This document shows, in pieces, positions 35,652 to 44,506 of a DNA stretch of 64,000 bases (positions are counted from its first letter, which is position 1; every line of letters starts with the position of its first letter). The notes beneath the pieces were generated by a model. That model had not been told where the DNA came from, made no database searches, and worked only from the letters and a program-made list of their open reading frames with translations. The translations under genes and the position numbers were made by a program. Origin of the DNA: Natronococcus sp. AD-5 (GTDB lineage: Archaea > Halobacteriota > Halobacteria > Halobacteriales > Natrialbaceae); the NCBI RefSeq assembly GCF_030734285.1, contig NZ_CP132294.1, positions 2,604,001 through 2,668,000 on the forward strand. The letters are read 5' to 3'.

Positions 35652-35944
35652 TGCCAGACGAAGAATCCAGTCCGGACGATCTGACGACGATTCGATCGGG
35701 ACGCAAATTCGAACAAGGGTACCGTCTCGATGCGAGCGACGCAGGCGAGTTCCTGATCGAATTGGGCGAGCAACTCCGCGATAACGACGAACTCACGCTC
35801 GTCGGTGATGAATGGGAACTCCCGTTCGCCTTCGGCGAGCCGATCGAACTGGAGATCGACTTCGACGGCGTCGGCGAACCGGAACTCGAAATCGAGATGG
35901 AACTCCCCGGGCGCACCGACGACAAAGCCCCCGATATCGCCTAA
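35651..35944 (+). CDS. Amphi-Trp domain protein
   Basis: 97 residues. RSGRKFEQGYRLDASDAGEF, LIELGEQLRDNDELTLVGDE and a WELPFAFGEP block are the amphi-Trp domain, a small haloarchaeal domain with alternating charged and Trp/Tyr residues. The N- and C-tails are acidic. Function is unknown. It overlaps the small upstream gene by one base and shares its DtxR-like promoter, suggesting a metal- or iron-controlled two-gene operon. No transporter or siderophore gene adjoins it. Confidence 0.85.
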   Translation: MPDEESSPDDLTTIRSGRKFEQGYRLDASDAGEFLIELGEQLRDNDELTLVGDEWELPFAFGEPIELEIDFDGVGEPELEIEMELPGRTDDKAPDIA

Positions 35945-36559
35945 AATCGGGCCGGACAGCGAGTTACTCCGCTGACTCGAGGAGCAGCGTATCGTCCTCG
36001 AGAGTGGTCGACCAGTGACGTGCTCACCGAGGACCTCGACAGCGGGAGAGTGAAACAGCAGCTCGCATCCGATCGGGGACCGGTAGCGGTGCCATTTCGA
36101 CGCGGCGGATCGACGAGCGTGAAGAAGAGCCGTTTCTCCACTACGCTCACGCCGCGATGGAATAACCGATGGGAGTCCTGCGGCCTCGGATCACCGGGCG
36201 TACATTGTCAGCGTTCGGGCGATACGTTCGCCGGCGCGGCCGTCCATCGGGATACCTAGCTCCTCAAGGAACGTCGGACCGCCGACGGTTTCGATCCGAA
36301 ATACAGAGGACAACGATCCGGGCCAGATAACAGCGCGTTAGTGATGTCCGTAATCCACCCCCCGATAAGACCTCGGTACTCGCATACCGAACTATCCTTG
36401 CCCGGATGATCGAAATTCCCGAGAGAGGGAGCGGTACACGTAAATCGATGGCCTCGAGACTCGCGACTTCGAGTCTATCTCCAGTGCGCGGAGAGCGGCG
36501 GTGGCAGCCAAATACGGGCTTCCCAACCGGCTTGGAGTAGCAAGTGCGCTGCCGAGCAA
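35945..36559. other. Intergenic with a possible decayed gene end
   Basis: 615 bases. Apart from the short relic at 36191-36305 no coding bias is evident. Upstream and downstream are transcribed away from it or into it (amphi-Trp +, sulfatase -). Confidence 0.4.
36191..36305 (-). pseudogene. Possible C-terminal relic of a UDP-GlcNAc 2-epimerase-like gene
   Basis: The minus frame ends TFLEELGIPMDGRAGERIAR... then TGA. FGDGxAxERI ends many UDP-GlcNAc 2-epimerases, so this may be the tail of a deleted homologue. The resemblance is short and unverified, and the rest of the gene is absent. Confidence 0.25.
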
Positions 36560-38122
36560 CTACGTCCGCTGGCCGGACAACGCGAGTCGATCGTACTGCT
36601 CTTGCGGAGCCTCGAGTTCCTGGAGGGCTTCGGTCAGGAGGCTGCGCATGCGGGTCTCGATCCCCTGATCGGTTCCGATCAGATTCGTCAGTTGATTCGG
36701 ATCCTCGCGAACGTCGAATAGTAACGGATTCTCGTGGCGAGCGTGCGATTCCGCGGGATAGCGCCAGACGGGGGCCTCCGCGTACGGAAGGAACGCCCCG
36801 CATTCGGCGTCGGGCTTCGCCCGGCGCGGTTCGAACTGGTCCGGATACGGGTTCATCATCGACGCCGAGTAACAGTAGGTCGATTCGTCGTCCTCACACG
36901 GGTGTAAATACGTGTACCGTCCGTCGGTGACGTTGACGGACGATCCCCAGTAGCCGTACATCGCCCACTCTCTGACCCGTCCGGTCGATCCCTGGAGCAG
37001 CGGGAACAGGCTCCGGCCGTGTCGTCGATCCGCGTCGATCCCGAGCGCGTCGAGAATCGTCGCGTAGACGTCTACGGCCGACGTGAGAGCGTCGATCGTT
37101 TCGCCCGTGCGGGTAGTCTCCGGGTGCCAGATGAAAAGGGGCGTCCGGGCGAGTACGTCGTAAAGCGGGGCGAACGGCTTCCCCATCCACCCGTGGTCGC
37201 CGAGGTAGTGGCCGTGATCCGACGTGACGATGATCATCGTTTCCTCCCAGAGGTCCCGCTCGTCGAGCGTCTCGAGAACGCGGCCGAACCAGCGATCGGT
37301 CATCGTCGTTTTGGCGGCGAACTGAGCTTTCACGAAATCGACCTGCCGATCGGAGAGTCGCTCACCGCCCCTGCCGGGAGAGTCCGTTCCGTCCCTCTCG
37401 CCGTCGATGCGCCCGTAGAACGGCCAGATCGTGAGTTCGGGATCGTCGGGATCCTCGTCGGTATACATCGACGCGTACGGTTCGGGGACGTCAAACGGCT
37501 CGTGAACGTCGAAGCTATCGACGTAGCAGAACCACTCGTCCCACTCGCGGTTCTCCGTTAACCACTCCGCGGTTCGCGCGAATACCCGGGGCGCGAAGTA
37601 ATCGCGTTCATCCTCGAAGCCCGCGACGTTTCGCGCGTAGACCGTCCGGTTCACCGGATCGTACGGATCCGACTCCTCGACGTTGAGTTGACTCGCGAAC
37701 GCCCGGTCGGGCGGCGTTCGCGGATTTGTCCGGTGGGCGTCCCACTCGTGACCGCGAACGAACTCGTACCCGTTGAAGTCCTCGTAATAGCCGTTGCTTC
37801 CGTGTTGAAAGTAGTGATAGTGGTCGGTAATCAGTTGCGTGACGATGCCCGACGCCCTCGCCAGCCGGGGAATCGGCTCGTCGAAGGGTTCGATCGGTCC
37901 CCACGACCGCCACAGGAACTCCTGCGTTCCGGTCAACCACTCGCGTCGAGCGGGCATACACGGGAGGCTCCCGGCGTAGTGCGTTTCGAACACCGCCGCT
38001 CGCTCCGCGAAGCGATCGAGGTTCGGCGTCTCCACCTGATACCCGAATCCCGACGGTTCGTCCTGGTACGCATCCAACACGTCTCGTCGGAGACTGTCTA
38101 TCGAGATCAACAATACGTTCAT
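36560..38122 (-). CDS. Sulfatase
   Basis: 520 residues of the type I sulfatase superfamily. MNVLLISIDSLRRDVLDAYQ is the metal-binding N-terminus. GSLPCMPARREWLTG is the Cys-type signature (C-x-P-x-R...LTG), where Cys55 would be oxidised to formylglycine. SDHGHYLGDHGWMGK carries metal ligands. A formylglycine-generating enzyme is not in the window. There is no signal peptide, so it is probably cytoplasmic or leaderless-exported. Substrates could be sulfated polysaccharides or alkyl sulfates. ATG 38122 is preferred over 38152, because the extra residues break the N-terminal strand. Confidence 0.9.
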   Translation of the reverse strand: MNVLLISIDSLRRDVLDAYQDEPSGFGYQVETPNLDRFAERAAVFETHYAGSLPCMPARREWLTGTQEFLWRSWGPIEPFDEPIPRLARASGIVTQLITDHYHYFQHGSNGYYEDFNGYEFVRGHEWDAHRTNPRTPPDRAFASQLNVEESDPYDPVNRTVYARNVAGFEDERDYFAPRVFARTAEWLTENREWDEWFCYVDSFDVHEPFDVPEPYASMYTDEDPDDPELTIWPFYGRIDGERDGTDSPGRGGERLSDRQVDFVKAQFAAKTTMTDRWFGRVLETLDERDLWEETMIIVTSDHGHYLGDHGWMGKPFAPLYDVLARTPLFIWHPETTRTGETIDALTSAVDVYATILDALGIDADRRHGRSLFPLLQGSTGRVREWAMYGYWGSSVNVTDGRYTYLHPCEDDESTYCYSASMMNPYPDQFEPRRAKPDAECGAFLPYAEAPVWRYPAESHARHENPLLFDVREDPNQLTNLIGTDQGIETRMRSLLTEALQELEAPQEQYDRLALSGQRT

Positions 38123-38601
38123 ACGTATCACGGCAGCCAACGTCCACTTCACTCTACGGACCGTTCGGAAGTCGAGAACGATTCGAGCGAATCGACTCGG
38201 GGAGACGGCCGACGGTTCCGTATCCGAAATGCTCGTGACGTCCGTTGAAGTTCGCGCGCGGTCTTCGGGTTTCCGCCGGAGAACTCGATCGAAGGGGTCG
38301 AGACTACGGCGAGCCGCAGCTCTCCACGATTTCTCGAGCTCGATCGGAATTCGACCGCCGCGTCGCGTACTCGTCCGACGCGCTTCCCGAATCCGCGTTT
38401 GACGCGTCGTCGGCGGTGGACGCCGAACTGATCGGGTCCGCGGATATCGTGGCCGGGGCCGGTTCCCCTCGCTCCGTCCTTCCCCGCGAAATCTTCACCG
38501 GGTAAGTACGCCCTCTTCAGGCCAAAATATCCGCGTTGAGCGCGGATTTTTCGGGTTCTCGGCTCCCCCGAGCGCGACGGTTTATACCCGCCCGTAGCGA
38601 C
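38123..38601. other. Intergenic region
   Basis: 480 bases between the sulfatase and BBE oxidase genes, both on the minus strand. It contains the oxidase terminator (38529-38551); otherwise no gene is supported. Confidence 0.4.
38529..38551 (-). terminator. Hairpin terminator after the BBE oxidase
   Basis: atccgcg pairs with cgcggat around ttgag, a 7-bp GC-rich stem flanked by T-runs on either strand (tttt on +, attttgg on -). It sits about 50-70 bases past the oxidase stop and could terminate that transcript. Confidence 0.65.
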
Positions 38602-39990
38602 TCACGGTGCCGGCTCGATGTTCTGGTTCACGTGGAAGAAGTTGTCCGGATCGTACTTCGCCTTGATCTCCTGCAGCCGCTCGTAGTTGTCGCCGTAGGT
38701 GGCCTGAATCCGGTCACGTCCCTCTTCCATCAGGAAGTTGACGTACGAACCCCCGACCGTGTGGGGGTGGACCGCTTCCCAGTAATCGCGAGCCCAGTCC
38801 GTGATCAGTTCACGGTTAGCCGGGTCCGGATCGATACCCGCCATGACCATCGACCAGGTAACGTCACGTTGCGCCCAGGCGGTCTCGTCCTCGGCGACAC
38901 GATGGACGGCGCCATTGATGGGATAGAGGTGCATTCCCGACTGAGGCGTCGGCACCTCGGCAAACCGCCGATGTTCGGCGATGGCGTCGTCGGTCAGTTC
39001 ACGCACGAAGTCGCCCTTCCAGTACCACTGGTCGCCGGACGGATAAAGATCGTCGAACATGCTCTGGAGCGCGAGGTAGGGCATCGGCCCAATATGTTCG
39101 AATAGCGGCTCAGCGACGTCTCGCGCCGGTTGGATCTCGGCTTCGGCCCGGTCTTCCGGCCCCAGATAGCACCACATCAGTCCGCAGACGTTCTCGCCGT
39201 GGATCTCTTCGGGGAAGGGATCGCCTGGGACCTCGTGTATCAAGTAGAAGGCGTACACGTCCTCCGGTGCCTCCGGCAACCACTCCCGATACCAGCGCAT
39301 GGTGTCTTCGAGTTCGTCGATCGGCCAGAACATCGGCCCGGCGACCACGGTTTCGACCGGATGCAGCTGAAACTCGAACGAGGTGACCACACCGAAGTTG
39401 CCGCCACCGCCGCGCAGCGCCCAGAACAGGTCCGGGTCCTCGGTCTCGCTCGCGCGAACCAGGCGGCCGTCGGCCAGCACGACGTCCGCGCTCACCAGAT
39501 TGTCGATGGCCAGGCCGTACTTGCGGGTCAGATAGCCGTGCCCGCCACCGAGAGTCAGCCCGCCGACGCCGGTCGTGGAGACGATTCCGCTGACCGTTGC
39601 CAGTCCGAAGGCGTGCGTGGCGTGATCGACGTCGCCCCAGGTACAGCCCGGTTCGACGTGAACGGTCTTCGTCTCGAGATCGACGCGGGTGCCGGTCATG
39701 TTCGAAAGGTCGATGACCAGTCCGTCGTCGACCGTGCACAGGCCGGGCCCGCTGTGGCCACCGCTGCGGATCGCCGTTTCGAGTTCGCGTTCGCGCCCGA
39801 AATTCACGGCTGCGATTACGTCTGCGACGTCGGTACACCGGGCGATCAGCCGCGGGTGCTTATCGATCATCCCGTTGTAGATGGCGCGCGCGTCGTCGAA
39901 CTCCGGGTCGTCGGGTCGGATCAGATCGCCTCGGAGCGTTCCGTCTAATCGCTCGATCTCCGCGTCATCGTCTGTTGATGCTGTTGCCAT
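38602..39990 (-). CDS. FAD-binding oxidase (BBE family)
   Basis: 462 residues. A PCMH-type FAD domain holds RSGGHSGPG, where His79 is the usual covalent FAD attachment. SGIVSTTGVGGLTLGGGHGY follows, lacking the Cys of bicovalent berberine-bridge-type enzymes, so attachment is monocovalent at most. The substrate domain ends in YGDNYERLQEIKAKYDPDNF, the BBE signature. It oxidises sugars or secondary metabolites with O2. The start ATG 39990 is preceded by gggagggagaa, a good Shine-Dalgarno. No signal peptide. The substrate is unknown. Confidence 0.9.
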   Translation of the reverse strand: MATASTDDDAEIERLDGTLRGDLIRPDDPEFDDARAIYNGMIDKHPRLIARCTDVADVIAAVNFGRERELETAIRSGGHSGPGLCTVDDGLVIDLSNMTGTRVDLETKTVHVEPGCTWGDVDHATHAFGLATVSGIVSTTGVGGLTLGGGHGYLTRKYGLAIDNLVSADVVLADGRLVRASETEDPDLFWALRGGGGNFGVVTSFEFQLHPVETVVAGPMFWPIDELEDTMRWYREWLPEAPEDVYAFYLIHEVPGDPFPEEIHGENVCGLMWCYLGPEDRAEAEIQPARDVAEPLFEHIGPMPYLALQSMFDDLYPSGDQWYWKGDFVRELTDDAIAEHRRFAEVPTPQSGMHLYPINGAVHRVAEDETAWAQRDVTWSMVMAGIDPDPANRELITDWARDYWEAVHPHTVGGSYVNFLMEEGRDRIQATYGDNYERLQEIKAKYDPDNFFHVNQNIEPAP

Positions 39991-40496
39991 GATTTCTCCC
40001 TCCCATCCTCCCTTTTGGGGAACGGTTAACGGATTCAGTAGCATGTTGGTTGCTACCGTCCTACATGAAATCTACTACAGTATTACTTGGATCTTCTGTT
40101 CGAAATCTATTGGTAATCGTATCAGACCATTCGTCGGTGAATCCAGTCGTTCGACTATCGACGGTATGGGTCGACGGTTTATCGTGCAACGGGAACTGAT
40201 ACTATCCGATCACTTCGTAGCGCTCGATGGGAGGCGAGCGCACTCTGCTCGGCAGGTTAGTACGCCGACTGGACGAATCTGAATTCGGTCGAGTCGGCCA
40301 CACTGTTATCAGTTTTCTGCTGTTCCATAAAGGGGAAATCGGCCACGTTCTCCCGATAGAATTCAATTATGTGGCCTCGGCACTCATAGGGCTCGTCACC
40401 ACCGGGTGCCGAGTCCGGTTCGGAGCGGGTGCATCGTCATCGGCCGTTCGGGCATAGGCCAGTCCGACCAAAGACGGTTTGGATCCGACGACGCCG
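39991..40496. other. Intergenic, no supported gene
   Basis: 505 bases upstream of the BBE oxidase. AT-rich patches near 40050-40120 and 40310-40380 could be promoter DNA. No frame has coding bias. Confidence 0.4.
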
Positions 40497-40694
40497 TCAC
40501 TCGGTCGACGCGGCGAAGCCGGCGTTCCACTCGTCGATGAGATTCTCGAGTCGCTCGCGGTTCCCGCGCGAGAACGTCGCCGGTGCCCTGTCGGTCGCCG
40601 ACGTGTTCGGATCCGACGGCGGCGTCGCAGCAGGGCTCGGTGTGGGACGGTCGGTAGTCGATTCGGGCTGTCGGAAGTGGCGTCGTGTGCTCAT
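40497..40694 (-). CDS. Small hypothetical protein
   Basis: 65 residues. A Ser/Thr/Pro-rich, probably disordered N-terminus (PESTTDRPTPSP) is followed by a short amphipathic helix (FSRGNRERLENLIDEWNAGF). Codon third positions are GC-rich in this frame, and no competing frame looks better, so it is plausibly real. No motif is known. Flanks show no operon. Confidence 0.4.
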   Translation of the reverse strand: MSTRRHFRQPESTTDRPTPSPAATPPSDPNTSATDRAPATFSRGNRERLENLIDEWNAGFAASTE

Positions 40695-40935
40695 TGTCGG
40701 TCGTGATCGGATCGTTCGGCGGCGGACGGTGCTGGCTCGAGCAAAATTAGGCGGGTACGGGTACGTGTACGTGTGCGACCGACATCTGTACCCCTTCCTT
40801 TCGGCCGTACAGTCATAAAAGTTCGTGATGGATCAATTGTGCCCGATACAGCGAAATCCGTCGAACGATGGCGCGCGTCGGCGTTTGCGGCCCGATACGT
40901 TATGGCGACGCGCGACGGAGCACTCGAGCACGACG
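40695..40935. other. Short promoter gap before the glycosyltransferase
   Basis: 241 bases, with AT-rich segments at 40750-40830 only. Nothing else is seen. Confidence 0.35.
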
Positions 40936-41604
40936 ATGGCAGCGACAGAGCCGGACGCGAGTTTCGTCGTCCCCGCGAAGAACGAGGCCGACTACCTTCG
41001 CGGAACGCTCGCGAGCATCGCGGCCCTCGAGACGACCGCCGCGTACGAGGTGTTCGTCGTCGACGGCGACTCGACGGACGAGACGCCCGCGATCGCCCGC
41101 GAGTACGACGCGACCCTGGTCGCCGGCGACGGCTCGAGCATCGCCGCGGACAGGAACCGCGGCGCAGCGCGCGCGAGCGGCGAGTGGCTGGCGTTCGTCG
41201 ACGCCGACACCCGCGTCCGGCCGACCTACCTGACCGAGATGCTCGGGTTCGTCGAGGCGAACGGGCTGGCGGCCGCGAGTTCGGCCTGTCGGATCACCGG
41301 TCCCCGACGGGCGAAGCTCATGGAGGCGACGATCAACCACGTCTTCCCGCGACTCGAGTACCCTGTTCTCCCCGGGTTCAACTTCTTCGTCCGCCACGCC
41401 ACCTTCGAGGAGGCGGGCGGCTTCCCGGAGGTACCCAACGAGGACACCGCGCTCAGCCGCCGGCTCGCCCGACAGGTGCCGACCGACTACCACCCGGCGG
41501 TCCTCGTGGAGAGTTCGGGCCGGCGGATCGCCGACGACGGCCTGACGGGGACGCTCTGGCACTACGCGACGCTGGATCTCGAGCGGATCCGCGCGAGCGA
41601 CTGA
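40936..41604 (+). CDS. Family 2 glycosyltransferase
   Basis: 222 residues of a GT-A fold. DASFVVPAKNEADYLRGTLA, VDGDSTDET and ADRNRGAARASGEWLAFVDA (with DADT) are the nucleotide- and metal-binding motifs of GT2. RLARQVPTDYHPAVLVESSG is a plausible acceptor segment. There is no membrane helix, so it is cytoplasmic or peripheral. Nucleotide-sugar donor and acceptor are unknown. The start at 40936 gives MAATEPDASF, and upstream residues are unconserved. No glycosylation cluster adjoins it. Confidence 0.88.
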   Translation: MAATEPDASFVVPAKNEADYLRGTLASIAALETTAAYEVFVVDGDSTDETPAIAREYDATLVAGDGSSIAADRNRGAARASGEWLAFVDADTRVRPTYLTEMLGFVEANGLAAASSACRITGPRRAKLMEATINHVFPRLEYPVLPGFNFFVRHATFEEAGGFPEVPNEDTALSRRLARQVPTDYHPAVLVESSGRRIADDGLTGTLWHYATLDLERIRASD

Positions 41605-41691
41605 GCCGGCGTCGGCTCCGGCCAGCGGCAGCGGTCCCTCTCGGCACCGTCAGGGCGACCGCTTTTGCGGATGCGAGCGGGTTCTAGCACC

Positions 41692-42078
41692 GTGACGACG
41701 GTTCCATCGGAGGCCGAACGGTTACTCGAGAGCGAACCGGTGATGGCCCACTTCGGCACCTGCGTCGACGGCCGGCCCCACGTCGCGCCCGTCTGGTACC
41801 GGTACGAGGACGACGCGGTCGAGATCGTCACGACCGGACGAAAGCTCGAGAACGTGCGGGAGAACCCGCGCGTCTCCCTCTCGATACAGGCCGACGACGC
41901 GGGACGGACGAAGTGGATGGTCACGCTGCTCGGGACCGCGACCGTCGTCGACGACGAGGACGAGACGGCCGCGGCCCTGCGGCGGATCAACGAAAAGTAC
42001 GACGTGCCGCCGGACGCCTACGCCGAGAACACGCTGGTCCGGATCGAGATCGGCTCGGCGACCTACCGGACGTACTGA
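41692..42078 (+). CDS. Pyridoxamine 5'-phosphate oxidase-like (FMN/F420-binding) protein
   Basis: 128 residues with the split-barrel fold. EPVMAHFGTCVDGRPHVAPV and YEDDAVEIVTTGRKLENVRE, with NPRVSLSI, are typical of PPOX/F420-binding family members. Location cytoplasmic. It binds FMN or F420; the substrate is unknown. I chose GTG 41692 (MTTVPSEAERLLES) because relatives start there; ATG 41665 is possible. It is convergent with the TrxR-like gene. Confidence 0.85.
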   Translation: MTTVPSEAERLLESEPVMAHFGTCVDGRPHVAPVWYRYEDDAVEIVTTGRKLENVRENPRVSLSIQADDAGRTKWMVTLLGTATVVDDEDETAAALRRINEKYDVPPDAYAENTLVRIEIGSATYRTY

Positions 42079-42138
42079 GGCCGCGCTCGGCTCCCGGCGC
42101 CGACGGAATCGATCCTGCCTGGGATCGACCTCGCCCGA

Positions 42139-43218
42139 TCAGTCCCGTTCCGGCGACGGGCCGCGCAGTCCCGGGTGGGTTTTCAGGCCGCGTACCCGAC
42201 GCATCTGGGCTCGGAGATCGGGCGGCGTCCCCGGCGCCGCGTCGTCTATCGCGGTTCCGTCGGCCTCGAGTTCCTCGAGCGTCTTCGGGAAGCGACGCAG
42301 GTCCTTGTGAATCGCGAGTCCGGCGTACGCGCCGTCGCCGATCGCGATCGTCGTCTGGTTCTGGCCGTGGGTGACGTCGCCGACCGCGTAGACGCCGTCG
42401 ACGCTCGTCTCCCGGTTTTCGTCGACGTCGATCGCGCCGTCGTCGGCGAGCGCACAGTCGAGGGCGGCGGCGAGGTCGGCGTTGTAGGCCGTGCCGTACA
42501 TCGCGAAGCCGCCGAGGTAGTCCCGCTCGGTCCCGTCCCCGAAGGAGAGCCCCCCGATCCACGGCGGTTCGTCCTCGTCGATGCGCTCGTCCGCGTACGC
42601 CGACACGACGCTCGTGTCGACGCGATCGAGCGGGTGCGCCCGCAGCTGCGCGTCGGTCTCCTCGCTCCACTCCGGTTCCCGGCCGTCCAGCAGGAGGTCG
42701 ACGTCGGCCGTGAAGTTGAGCATCGTCATCGCGACGTGGGCCGCGCTCTCGTCGTGCCCGAGGACGAAGACGGGGCCGTCGCCCAGCGTGTAGGCGTCGC
42801 AGTGCAGACAGTAGTGTAACCCTCGGCCGGTGAATCGCTCGAGTTCCGGAACGTCGGGACTGCGATCCCGGAAGCCGGTGGCGAAGACCACCCTGTCGGT
42901 TTCGACGGTGGCGTGGGCGGCTTCGAGGCGGAATCGCGGCTCGTCGTCGCCGATCTCCGCGACGGAGTCGACCGCGTCGGGGTAGAAGTCGCCGCCGTAG
43001 TGCTCGAACTGGGCGACGGCGTGCGCCGCCAGTTCGCTCCCCGAGACGTCCTCGGAGACGCCGAGCAGGTTGTGGACGTGGTTGACCGCCGCGTGACGCC
43101 CCCCTTCCTTCTCGAAGACGGCGGTGCGGTGGCCGAGGCGGGTCGCGTACAGCGCGGCCGTGAGGCCGGCCGGCCCCCCGCCGACGACGACGACCTCGTA
43201 CTCGGGGTGATCGCTCAT
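42139..43218 (-). CDS. Thioredoxin reductase-like FAD oxidoreductase
   Basis: 359 residues. The FAD start VVVGGGPAGLTAALYATRLG, the redox-active CLHCDAYTLGD (CxxC) and the second FAD motif GVYAVGDVTHGQNQTTIAIG (AVGD) place it in the low-molecular-weight TrxR/AhpF-like class. A 50-residue C-terminal tail (TAIDDAAPGTPPDLRAQMRR) is unusual. The NADPH site (VFVLGHDESAAHVAMTML) departs from GxGxxA, so the electron donor may differ (NADPH or another). ATG 43218 is supported by the first beta strand. Confidence 0.88.
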   Translation of the reverse strand: MSDHPEYEVVVVGGGPAGLTAALYATRLGHRTAVFEKEGGRHAAVNHVHNLLGVSEDVSGSELAAHAVAQFEHYGGDFYPDAVDSVAEIGDDEPRFRLEAAHATVETDRVVFATGFRDRSPDVPELERFTGRGLHYCLHCDAYTLGDGPVFVLGHDESAAHVAMTMLNFTADVDLLLDGREPEWSEETDAQLRAHPLDRVDTSVVSAYADERIDEDEPPWIGGLSFGDGTERDYLGGFAMYGTAYNADLAAALDCALADDGAIDVDENRETSVDGVYAVGDVTHGQNQTTIAIGDGAYAGLAIHKDLRRFPKTLEELEADGTAIDDAAPGTPPDLRAQMRRVRGLKTHPGLRGPSPERD

Positions 43219-43451
43219 GATGACGCCTACTCCGCGCTCCAGTCGGTTGAGGGTGAACCGCGCATGTGCACCCACGACGCCTCCGCCGGAGCGGCCGCGG
43301 CCGTTACCGCCGCAGTCCGGACGCTCGTAATTGAGTTCCCCGGCCCTACTGGGTGGCTTCGATCCGGAGCGGTCGCAGCGTCGCATCAACGACGGCGTCA
43401 GTCACTCGAAGGCGATACGAGGTTGAAGCGCCGACGCGGCGTAGGGGTACC

Positions 43452-44327
43452 ATGAGTCAGCCACCCGATCTCGAGCTTTCGGTAGAGCCGCCCGAAGACG
43501 CCGACCTCGAGCGCGGCTCGATCTTCTTCGTCGGAACCGCGACGGTGATCCTCCGCTACGTCGGCTTCACGGTCCTCACGGATCCGAACTTTTTGCACCG
43601 CGGCGATCACGTCCACCTCGGCTACGGGATCACGTCTCGACGGCGAACGGATCCCGCCCTCGAAATCGGTGACCTGCCGCCGATCGACCTCGTCTTGCTC
43701 TCGCACTACCACGGCGATCACTTCGACCGCGTCGCCGAGGAGAAACTCGACGCGGACTTGCCGATCGTAACGACGCCGCACGCGGCCGGCGAGCTCGCGG
43801 CCAAGGGCTTTCGCGAGACCTATCCGCTCGAGACGTGGGACGAGTTCCGAGTTCGAAAGGGTGACGCCGAACTCGCGATCACGGCGACGCCCGGTCGCCA
43901 CGGTCCGCCCGTCCTCTCGAAAGGGTTGCCGCCGGTGATGGGGAGCGTACTCGGGTTCCGTCCCACGGACGCCGGCCCGGAGGCGCCGCCGCTGCTCAGG
44001 CTCTACGTCTCGGGCGATACGCTGGTCTACGACGCGCTCGAGGAGATTCCCGAGCGCTATCCCGACGTCGACCTCGCGTTGCTCCACCTGGGCGGGACGC
44101 GGATCCTCGGCGTGCTCCTGACGATGGACGCCGCGCAGGGGGTCGAGGCGGTCGACCTGATCGACGCGGAGACGACGATTCCGATCCACTACAACGACTA
44201 CGAGGTGTTCCGCTCGCCGCTGTCGAACTTCAAGCGGGCGGTCGAGAAGGCCGGCCTCGAGGATCGGGTGGCGTACCTCGAGCACGGCGAGACGTTCGAG
44301 TTCGAGGCTTCCGATCGCCGAGAGTAG
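43452..44327 (+). CDS. MBL-fold metal-dependent hydrolase
   Basis: 291 residues of the metallo-beta-lactamase fold, UlaG-like subgroup. LLSHYHGDHFDRV is the HxHxDH metal motif. VSGDTLVYD and TIPIHYNDYEVF give further metal ligands. Two metals (Zn/Mn) are likely. The substrate is unknown; phosphodiester or lactone hydrolysis occurs in relatives. ATG 43452 (MSQPPDLELS) follows tagggtacc. It diverges from the TrxR-like gene by about 230 bases. Confidence 0.9.
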   Translation: MSQPPDLELSVEPPEDADLERGSIFFVGTATVILRYVGFTVLTDPNFLHRGDHVHLGYGITSRRRTDPALEIGDLPPIDLVLLSHYHGDHFDRVAEEKLDADLPIVTTPHAAGELAAKGFRETYPLETWDEFRVRKGDAELAITATPGRHGPPVLSKGLPPVMGSVLGFRPTDAGPEAPPLLRLYVSGDTLVYDALEEIPERYPDVDLALLHLGGTRILGVLLTMDAAQGVEAVDLIDAETTIPIHYNDYEVFRSPLSNFKRAVEKAGLEDRVAYLEHGETFEFEASDRRE

Positions 44328-44506
44328 TCGACGGGCCACGGGCTGCTTACAACGAATGGAGTGGCGGCTCACACTGGCGACGGGGATTTCCACGCCCTCT
44401 CCAGCCGATTCGCTCGTGCAGGTTCGGACCGCGACTCGCTATTCGCTCGTCGCGATCCAGCGCGCACCCCGCAGGCGTTCGTTACCCCGCTCGAGCGACG
44501 GGTTGG

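Noticed and set aside
36264-36803. Minus-strand frame overlapping the sulfatase 3' end
   Set aside because: Overlaps the real sulfatase by more than 200 bases and has no motif.
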